Positions 14,812-20,135 of a DNA stretch of 20,135 nucleotides are shown here, one piece after another; the first letter of the stretch is position 1, and each line of letters begins with the position of its first letter. Under the pieces are notes generated by a model. The model ran no database searches and was not told the DNA's origin. It saw nothing but the letters and a program-made list of their open reading frames with translations. The DNA comes from Candidatus Omnitrophota bacterium (lineage in GTDB: Bacteria > Omnitrophota > Gorgyraeia > JABMRN01): contig JAQVOV010000016.1 in NCBI GenBank assembly GCA_028702395.1, forward strand, positions 1 through 20,135, read 5' to 3'. Made by a program: the position numbers and the translations under genes.

Positions 14812-16221
14812 TTAGTATTTGTCAGTATCTAATGCTCCGCTATACGAGGCAGAAACTGTTCCTGAAATCTGACTTTGTGAATCTATAAGAAAATTAGCCT
14901 TTTTCACAACAAGTTCCCCTTCATCTAACCCTTGCAATACAGGATAAACGTTTACTTTCTGTTGATCTATTATGGCTGTGGACCTGGGACCAACAATAAC
15001 TTCCCTTCCTTCATATTCATTATTACCTTTATGAACCCAAACAAGTTTTCTTATACCAGTATCAAGAAGAGAGTTTGCTGAGATAGTCAAAACTTCTTTA
15101 TTTTTATTAGCTGTTTCGTACATACTCATTATAAATACATCAACATACATTTCAGGTTTTAGTTTCAGTTCCGGATTATCTACTTCAACACGGAATCTTA
15201 GTGTTCGTGTCTTAGGATTAATAATAGGATTTATCGAAGAAACAATCCCCTGCAATTCTTGCCCAGGCAAACTTTCAGTTATAATGTTTGCTTGATCACC
15301 TATTTTAAGCCAGTTCATTTCGGATTCGTAAACATCCCCATATACCCACATTGTTTTATCAGGTAAAACAAGATTTGTTTGAACATCTTTTTTTTCTGCT
15401 AATTGTTTGATCTGTTCTTCACTTAAACCTAGAAGTTTTAATTTATTTTCTGAAGCATTTACAAGTTTTTTTGCTCTATCTTTTATTTCAGGGATAGTCC
15501 CTTCTGAGATAACATCATAAGCATTAAGTGCTGAAACGAATTCATCCTGTGCTATTGCAAGATCAGGATCATACGCAACTTTTCCAACAGCTCGTATTTC
15601 ATGGAAAAGTTTTTGTTTCTTCACAATCTCTGTTTTAACTCCGGCCAAAGAAGTTTCTTCACTTTTTATTGTAACTTTTCCTATTACTCCTCGTAGGTTA
15701 TCAGCTTCTTGCTCAGATAATTTTTTTAAAGGCATCTTACATATAGGACAAGTCATGCCTTCCTGTTTTCCTTTAAGAGCATAAACATGGTCCTGTCCTT
15801 TCATTCCGCAACCATAATAAACAGTGTCATCATCTGCTTGTTCATAGACAGGAACATAATCCATACCCATTTCATCTTTCGCAGGCTCTTGAGAAGTTAT
15901 ACCCGGATTCATAGGGTTTCGATAAAACAGGACTTTCCCTTTTGCTGTAGAGTCCTTAGTCTCGGGTTTCCTATATACAGGTATTAATTTCATGTTACAT
16001 ATTGGACAAAGGGTATTACCTTCATTGAATTCTTTCTGAGAAATTTTAACACTGGGATGCATCCCGCAAGTATAATATTCTATTATTTGTTTTTTTTCTT
16101 CGTCATGGGTTGCTGTTTTTTTTCTGCTGCAAGAACTAACAGAAGTTCCTGCAATTAACAAAAAAACAATAGCTATTATGGGCGTTATATTATGAGCACT
16201 GAATAAATTCTTTGAAAACAT
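14812..16221 (-). CDS. cusB: CusB-like adaptor lipoprotein with three metal-binding motifs
   Basis: 469 residues. The N-terminus has a membrane stretch followed by lipobox 'VSSC' (Cys31), so it is probably a lipoprotein. Three heavy-metal-binding motifs follow: 'YYTCGMHPSV' with 'CPICNMKLIPVY' (49-83), 'FYRNPMNPGITS' with 'DEMGMDYVPVYE' (99-127), and 'YYGCGMKG' with 'CPICKMPLKKL' (135-168). The rest (about 180-450) is a membrane-fusion protein of barrel-sandwich and beta-barrel domains, for example 'VYGDVYESEMNWLKIG' and 'NPKTRTLRFRVEVDNP'. Most CusB-type proteins I recall have one or two such N-terminal motifs. It links the RND pump to the outer-membrane channel and could pass metal to the pump. 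Its AAGGAGGG ribosome-binding site overlaps the stop codon of the channel gene, 9 bp upstream. Confidence 0.93.
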   Translation of the reverse strand: MFSKNLFSAHNITPIIAIVFLLIAGTSVSSCSRKKTATHDEEKKQIIEYYTCGMHPSVKISQKEFNEGNTLCPICNMKLIPVYRKPETKDSTAKGKVLFYRNPMNPGITSQEPAKDEMGMDYVPVYEQADDDTVYYGCGMKGQDHVYALKGKQEGMTCPICKMPLKKLSEQEADNLRGVIGKVTIKSEETSLAGVKTEIVKKQKLFHEIRAVGKVAYDPDLAIAQDEFVSALNAYDVISEGTIPEIKDRAKKLVNASENKLKLLGLSEEQIKQLAEKKDVQTNLVLPDKTMWVYGDVYESEMNWLKIGDQANIITESLPGQELQGIVSSINPIINPKTRTLRFRVEVDNPELKLKPEMYVDVFIMSMYETANKNKEVLTISANSLLDTGIRKLVWVHKGNNEYEGREVIVGPRSTAIIDQQKVNVYPVLQGLDEGELVVKKANFLIDSQSQISGTVSASYSGALDTDKY

Positions 16222-16230
16222 TTTCCCTCC

Positions 16231-17517
16231 TTACAGGTCTTGACCAACTACCCTTTCAAGGTAAGCAATGGATTTTTGATAATCTACAATAGCTTTATAG
16301 TAAGCCAATCTTGTCTGCAAAAGAACTCTTTCTGAATCAAGCCAATTAAGAAAATCAACAGTATCTGTTTCATATGCAGTTCTTGTTGCTTCAAAAGCTT
16401 GATCAGTTTGGGGAAGTAATGCGGTTTTATATAAAGAAACAACATCTTTATAGGTCATTATTTTAAAAAACATATCCTCAACTTCATAATATACCCTGTT
16501 CTCTATATCTTCATAATTTTTCTTGCTGGCATCTATAAGAGCCTTTTTTTCGTTCAATTGGTCTGACAATCTGTTAAACCATATAGGGATATTTATAGAA
16601 AAACTGCTCATCCAAGCATCCTGTCCATCATTAGGCTGATTAGTCTGACCTTTCCCAACCTGAATATATTCAAATCCAAAAGTAAGATCAGGTATATAAT
16701 CCATTTGTGCTAAAGATTTCTCGTATTCTGCTCTTTCTATATCCAAACGTGCAGCTAGTAACTCTTGCCTTGTTTCTTTTGCTATTTCATGTAACTCATT
16801 AAGTTTATAATTGAACTCTTCCGGCACAAATTCTTCAACGCTCCCAAATTCCTTATTTTTATCTCTGTTAAGAAGGCTGTTAAGTTCAGCATTAAGGCTT
16901 GTTCTGTTTTGTTGAAAAAACATTATTTTATTAATTATCTTTGAAAGTTCTACCTGCGCTTTTATGACATCCTGTTGTGAGGCAGTATTTAATTCATATT
17001 TTTTACGCGCCACACTTTCCATTTTTTTCAAAGTACTTTTCTCTTCTTCTATTAATTGTATAGCTTTATCAACCCAATATATATCATAATAAACGAATTG
17101 AACTCTTTTTATTATCTCTCGTGTTATAGCTTCGAATTTTTCTCGGGCCATTTGGGCTTTTTTGGATTCAACGACACCTTTCATCCCAAGTTTAGCTGGA
17201 AAAGGTATTTTCTGGGAAATACTATATTTGTTTTCCTGTGGCCCAACTCTAGTTTCCACACTCTCCCCGTAGTAAGTATATTGTAACATAGGATCAGGTA
17301 AGCTTTGAGATTGGCCTATACGATATTCTGCTGCTTTCCACTGGCTATATGCTCCTAAAACACCAGGATTGTTTTCAAGGACTTCTGCAATAAGCTCAGG
17401 AAGAGTTTCTGTTTTTTGTGTTTCACACAACCCATTATAAGATAAAGATAAAACAAAAAAACAAACAACTGCTGCAAAAAAACATTTCTTAGATAAAGAA
17501 TAATCAAAATGTTCCAT
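16231..17517 (-). CDS. cusC: TolC-family outer-membrane channel (CusC-like)
   Basis: 428 residues from the preferred start. A signal peptide (about 1-30, 'CFFAAVVCFFVLSLSYNGLC') leads to two TolC-type repeats of long helices and short strands. 'AENNPGV'-like 'EVLENNPGVLGAYSQ' and 'SLPDPMLQYTYYG' are typical of copper-efflux channels, and 'FSINIPIWFNRL' marks the second repeat. It forms the outer-membrane duct of the CusABC-type complex. The frame extends to TTG 17553, but that codon lies at the predicted transcription start. ATG 17517 follows AGGA at nine bases and places the signal peptide correctly. First gene of the efflux operon. Confidence 0.9.
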   Translation of the reverse strand: MEHFDYSLSKKCFFAAVVCFFVLSLSYNGLCETQKTETLPELIAEVLENNPGVLGAYSQWKAAEYRIGQSQSLPDPMLQYTYYGESVETRVGPQENKYSISQKIPFPAKLGMKGVVESKKAQMAREKFEAITREIIKRVQFVYYDIYWVDKAIQLIEEEKSTLKKMESVARKKYELNTASQQDVIKAQVELSKIINKIMFFQQNRTSLNAELNSLLNRDKNKEFGSVEEFVPEEFNYKLNELHEIAKETRQELLAARLDIERAEYEKSLAQMDYIPDLTFGFEYIQVGKGQTNQPNDGQDAWMSSFSINIPIWFNRLSDQLNEKKALIDASKKNYEDIENRVYYEVEDMFFKIMTYKDVVSLYKTALLPQTDQAFEATRTAYETDTVDFLNWLDSERVLLQTRLAYYKAIVDYQKSIAYLERVVGQDL

Positions 17518-17532
17518 ATGTTTATATCCTAT

Positions 17533-17550
17533 CATTTTCTTATGAAAATG
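17533..17550. promoter_or_regulatory. Dyad CATTTTCTTATGAAAATG in the cus leader
   Basis: Perfect 7-bp arms (CATTTTC and GAAAATG) around four bases. It starts just after the predicted transcription start and lies before the ribosome-binding site, where a bound repressor would block transcription. The core TTTTCTTATGAAAA matches 12 of 14 bases with the dyad in the metY leader at 20014-20031. It could also form a small RNA hairpin. Confidence 0.5.
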
Positions 17551-17558
17551 CAACTGCT

Positions 17559-17586
17559 ATTATATAAACAATATTCATTTTATCAA
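17559..17586 (-). promoter_or_regulatory. Predicted promoter of the cus efflux operon
   Basis: On the minus strand TTGATA (17581-17586), 16 bp and TATAAT (17559-17564). The -10 is a perfect consensus and the -35 matches 4 of 6. The predicted start near 17552 gives a leader of about 35 nt. It lies in the 92-bp gap after the cysK stop codon, so the efflux operon can be expressed separately from the sulfur genes. Confidence 0.6.
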
Positions 17587-17609
17587 CCATTATACCTTCT
17601 TATTGCATG

Positions 17610-18533
17610 CTAATCAAAAAGCCAAGTAGATAGATACCTTTCACCAGTATCACATATAACAGTAACAATTGTCTTGTCTTTATATTCATCTCTTTTTGCA
17701 AGTTCCAATGCTGCCCATACATTTGCTCCTGACGATATTCCTCCAAGGATACCTTCTTCCTTAGATAATCTTTTCGCAATATTGCCTGCATCTTCGTGGG
17801 AGACTTTAATAATTTCATCTATGATCTTTTTATTCAAAACACTTGGAATAAATCCTGCACCTATTCCCTGTATTTTATGTGAGCCTGGTTGCCCGCCTGA
17901 TAAAACGGGGGAATCAACAGGTTCAACTGCTATGATCTTAACTGAATGATTATTTTGTTTTAATACTTCGCCTACCCCTGTTAAAGTCCCGCCTGTTCCT
18001 ACTCCAGCAACAAAGGCATCTATCTTCCCATTCGTATCAGCTAATATTTCTTTTGCTGTAGTCTTTCTATGTGCTTCTGGGTTTTCTGGATTATTGAATT
18101 GTTGCGGCATAAAACTATTCGGATGTTGTTTTAAAAGTTCCTCTGCTTTACTTATTGCCCCTTGCATTCCTTTTGCCCCATCAGTCAAAACAAGTTCTGC
18201 ACCTAGCACTTTTAAAAGCTTTCTTCTTTCAATGCTCATTGTATCCGGCATAGTTAAGATCAATTTATATCCTTTTGCTGCTGCAATAAAAGCTAGCGCT
18301 ATACCGGTATTACCGCTCGTAGGTTCAATAATAACTGAACCGTGTTTTAATGCTCCTCTTTTTTCAGCTGCTTCTATCATAGCAGCGCCTATTCTATCTT
18401 TTACACTTGAAAGAGGATTAAAGCTTTCTACTTTAACCAAAATTTCAGCATTAAGATCTTTTGTTAAACTATTAAGTCTTACTAAAGGTGTATTCCCAAT
18501 TGTTTCAACAATATTATTATATACTTTACCCAT
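17610..18533 (-). CDS. cysK: Cysteine synthase A (O-acetylserine sulfhydrylase)
   Basis: 307 residues, the usual CysK size. The PLP-lysine Lys45 is in 'LSSVKDRIG', the substrate loop 'EPTSGNTGIA' is at 70-79, the phosphate-binding loop 'GVGTGGTLTG' is at 177-186, and 'GIGAGFIP' and 'SSGANVW' follow. 'MPDTMSIERRKLL' is typical of CysK. It joins O-acetylserine and sulfide to give cysteine and acetate in the cytoplasm. It follows metY by 116 bp on the same strand, with the heptad tract at 18614-18648 and a two-unit tract (18552-18565) between them. The start has AAAAGGGGG as the ribosome-binding site. Confidence 0.97.
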   Translation of the reverse strand: MGKVYNNIVETIGNTPLVRLNSLTKDLNAEILVKVESFNPLSSVKDRIGAAMIEAAEKRGALKHGSVIIEPTSGNTGIALAFIAAAKGYKLILTMPDTMSIERRKLLKVLGAELVLTDGAKGMQGAISKAEELLKQHPNSFMPQQFNNPENPEAHRKTTAKEILADTNGKIDAFVAGVGTGGTLTGVGEVLKQNNHSVKIIAVEPVDSPVLSGGQPGSHKIQGIGAGFIPSVLNKKIIDEIIKVSHEDAGNIAKRLSKEEGILGGISSGANVWAALELAKRDEYKDKTIVTVICDTGERYLSTWLFD

Positions 18534-18551
18534 AACAAACCCCCTTTTCAG

Positions 18552-18565
18552 GCTACTAGCTACTC
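18552..18565. repeat. Two-unit GCTACTM heptad in the cysK leader
   Basis: GCTACTA is followed directly by GCTACTC. It lies 18 bp upstream of the cysK start codon. Two units alone are weak evidence, and it is listed because five longer tracts with the same period occur in the window. Confidence 0.35.
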
Positions 18566-18613
18566 CCCATGAGAACCGAGCATTTCCTAAAAATCTGAAA
18601 ATCCCTTATAAAA

Positions 18614-18648
18614 AAGCTCGTAGCTCGCGGTGCGTAGCGCGTGTCTCG
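18614..18648. repeat. Heptad tract abutting the metY stop codon
   Basis: Five contiguous 7-bp units, every one ending in CG; the first two are AAGCTCG and TAGCTCG. The tract begins one base beyond the metY stop codon and is far more G+C-rich than its surroundings. Its right-hand units (CGGTGCG, TAGCGCG, TGTCTCG) have drifted while keeping the 7-bp phase. Confidence 0.85.
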
Positions 18649-18649
18649 T

Positions 18650-19945
18650 TTATATGCTTTTTTTAAGTGCTTGTTCTATATCGTCTATTATATCTTCTAT
18701 ATTTTCAATACCAATTGATAATCTGATGAAATCAGGGCTAACACCCGTGGCAAGCTGTTCTTCAACTGACAACTGCTGATGAGTTGTGCTTGCAGGATGA
18801 ATAGCAAGTGATTTTGCATCTCCTATATTTGCTAAGTGAGAAATAAGTTTTAGCGAATTAATGAATTTCTTTCCTGATTCAATGCCTCCTTTTATCCCAA
18901 AACCTATAATTGCACCAGCACCTTTAGAAAGATATTTGTCTGCTTTTGTTTTTTCAGGACTCGAATCTAACCCAGGATAATTTACCCATTGAACGCGTTC
19001 ATGTTTTTTAAGATACTCTGCAACTTTTAAAGCATTTTCACAATGTCGTATCATTCGTAAATGCAAAGTTTCCAAACCTTGTATCAATAAAAACGCATTA
19101 AAAGGTGCCAATGCAGGACCTAGATCACGTAAAAGAGTAACCCTTGCTTTTGTAATATATGCAATGTTTCCTAAAGGTTTTAGAGCCTCCACAAAATTTA
19201 TTCCGTGATAACTTGGATCAGGATCTGCTATCAAAGGGAATTTTCCGTTAGTCCAGTCGAATTTTCCTGAATCAACAATAACTCCTCCTAATGATGTTCC
19301 ATGACCTCCGATAAATTTTGTAGCAGAATATACAACTATATCTGCACCATATTTTATTGGTTGTAAAATATATGGTGAAGACGTATTATCAATGACCAGT
19401 GGGATTTCATTATCATGTGCAATTTTTGCTATAGCTTCAATATCCGTAACATTAAGTTTAGGATTTCCTATACTTTCGGTATAAATAGCTTTTGTTTTTG
19501 GCGTAATAGCTTTTTTAAATCCCTCGATATCATCTGATTTAACAAAATTGACTTTTATCCCCAATCGTTTAAAAGTATAGTGAAAAAGTGTGTATGTCCC
19601 GCCGTATAAGTTATCGGCAGAAACTATTTCATCTCCTGCTTGTGCAATATTAAGAAGAGCTATAGTTATTGCAGACTGTCCGCTTGCAACAGCTAAGGCA
19701 CCTATGCCACCATCCATAGCTGCCACTCTTTTCTCAAGAACATCACTAGTTGGATTCATTAATCGAGTATATATATTCCCGAATTCTTTTAAACCAAAAA
19801 GGTTAGCAGCATGTTCTGTATTTTTAAAAACATATGATGTTGTCTGATAGATAGGAACAGCTCTAGAACCTGTATCAGTATCAGGCACATGACCTGCATG
19901 TAATAAAATACTTTCTAAATTGAGTTTTTGTGTATCATTATTCAT
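18650..19945 (-). CDS. metY: O-acetylhomoserine sulfhydrylase
   Basis: 431 residues, the usual MetY length and longer than cystathionine gamma-synthases (about 380). 'TLLHAGH'-like 'ESILLHAGHVPD' opens the protein. PLP-binding residues include 'SGQSAITIA' (88-96), Asp186 in 'VIDNTSS' and Lys210 in 'YSATKFIGGHG'. The insertion 'PSYHGINFVEAL' typical of MetY is present. It converts O-acetylhomoserine and sulfide to homocysteine in the cytoplasm, for direct-sulfhydrylation methionine synthesis. It is paired with cysK downstream. AGGGAGG is five bases before the ATG. The leader contains a heptad tract and a palindrome. Confidence 0.96.
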   Translation of the reverse strand: MNNDTQKLNLESILLHAGHVPDTDTGSRAVPIYQTTSYVFKNTEHAANLFGLKEFGNIYTRLMNPTSDVLEKRVAAMDGGIGALAVASGQSAITIALLNIAQAGDEIVSADNLYGGTYTLFHYTFKRLGIKVNFVKSDDIEGFKKAITPKTKAIYTESIGNPKLNVTDIEAIAKIAHDNEIPLVIDNTSSPYILQPIKYGADIVVYSATKFIGGHGTSLGGVIVDSGKFDWTNGKFPLIADPDPSYHGINFVEALKPLGNIAYITKARVTLLRDLGPALAPFNAFLLIQGLETLHLRMIRHCENALKVAEYLKKHERVQWVNYPGLDSSPEKTKADKYLSKGAGAIIGFGIKGGIESGKKFINSLKLISHLANIGDAKSLAIHPASTTHQQLSVEEQLATGVSPDFIRLSIGIENIEDIIDDIEQALKKSI

Positions 19946-19960
19946 TATATCCTCCCTTTT

Positions 19961-19995
19961 GTGTCTAGTGTCGTGGGTCCTGTGTCATGGGTCAA
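19961..19995. repeat. Heptad tract in the metY leader
   Basis: Five contiguous 7-bp units, the first GTGTCTA and the next GTGTCGT; all have G at position 1, G at position 3, T at position 4 and C at position 5 on the plus strand. On the transcribed strand each unit carries GAC followed by A or C, which resembles the GACC core of the array at 1-66. It ends about 10 bases from the metY ribosome-binding site. Confidence 0.8.
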
Positions 19996-20013
19996 TTGTA
20001 GAATTCCCTATTT

Positions 20014-20031
20014 TGTTTTCTAAAGAAAACA
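20014..20031. promoter_or_regulatory. Palindrome TGTTTTCTAAAGAAAACA upstream of metY
   Basis: Perfect 8-bp arms around two bases (AA). It lies 69-86 bases upstream of the metY start codon. The core resembles the cus dyad at 17533-17550. A TATAAT on the minus strand (20061-20066) lies upstream of it but has no convincing -35, so the dyad would sit downstream of that possible start. An operator or small hairpin are both possible. Confidence 0.45.
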
Positions 20032-20060
20032 CATGACTCACAAACACATTTTAACTAAAT

Positions 20061-20066
20061 ATTATA
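20061..20066 (-). promoter_or_regulatory. Possible -10 element of metY
   Basis: TATAAT on the minus strand in an AT-rich stretch about 116 bases upstream of the metY start. The expected -35 positions read ATAAAA or similar and do not match. Included as a weak candidate only. Beyond it, to the window edge, no gene is recognised. Confidence 0.22.
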
Positions 20067-20135
20067 ATTTAATATTTGTTTTCTTTTATGATGTGCTTTA
20101 AGGACCAGATCACCTAGACTGATCCCAGAAAGCGT

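Noticed and set aside
17518..17553. TTG start for the TolC-like protein
   Set aside because: The codon lies at the predicted transcription start and within the dyad region. ATG 17517 has a ribosome-binding site and places the signal peptide correctly.
20097..20135. tRNA or riboswitch fragment at the right edge
   Set aside because: Two small overlapping inverted pairs can be drawn, but no tRNA arm set and no SAM-riboswitch core is visible, and the sequence is cut by the window.

Overview
The window is about 20 kb of AT-rich (roughly one-third G+C by eye) bacterial chromosome. Outer-membrane proteins (a TolC-type channel and a YaiO-like barrel), a periplasmic Spy/CpxP-like protein and a lipoprotein adaptor show a diderm (Gram-negative-type) envelope. 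Low G+C, many lysine-rich proteins, short heptameric intergenic repeats and a compact gene set would suit an uncultivated-type lineage such as Omnitrophota or Elusimicrobiota. That placement is an impression and not demonstrated. No IS elements, phage genes, tRNA, rRNA or CRISPR were seen.

Layout. 1-125: a perfect 7-bp tandem array and a short degenerate heptad tract. 126-611 (-): an AllA-like cupin that may be translated from a leaderless mRNA. 761-5323 (-): a four-gene operon of sugar-nucleotide SDR, YaiO-like outer-membrane barrel, membrane-anchored HEAT-repeat protein and processive GT2 glycosyltransferase, read here as a candidate surface-polysaccharide synthesis and export module. 5465-7685 (-): a mini beta-carbonic-anhydrase-like protein followed by a fused PabB-PabC for p-aminobenzoate (folate) synthesis. 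7852-8346 (-): a Spy/CpxP-like periplasmic protein with a Met/Cys tail. 8347-8672: a divergent promoter region. 8673-10593 (+): a small membrane protein, a PAS/HisKA_2 histidine kinase and a single-domain response regulator. 10606-17517 (-): a metal-efflux operon of TolC-like channel, CusB-like adaptor with three N-terminal metal-binding motifs, CusA-like RND pump and an SO_0444-type permease. 17610-19945 (-): metY and cysK for sulfide incorporation. 19946-20135: the metY leader.

How the parts may work together. The Cus-type pump, the permease and perhaps the Met/Cys-tailed Spy-like protein form a copper/silver-type envelope detoxification set. Two similar 14-bp dyads, one in the cus leader and one in the metY leader, could link metal efflux to sulfur assimilation. 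The two-component system between the Spy-like gene and the efflux operon is an attractive sensor, but its regulator has no DNA-binding domain, so any link is by position only.

Most unusual signals: five or more unrelated intergenic sequences that all repeat with a strict 7-bp period; the compact SDR/YaiO/HEAT/GT2 operon; the small membrane protein coupled to the kinase, which resembles the kinase's own sensor region; and the shared dyads.
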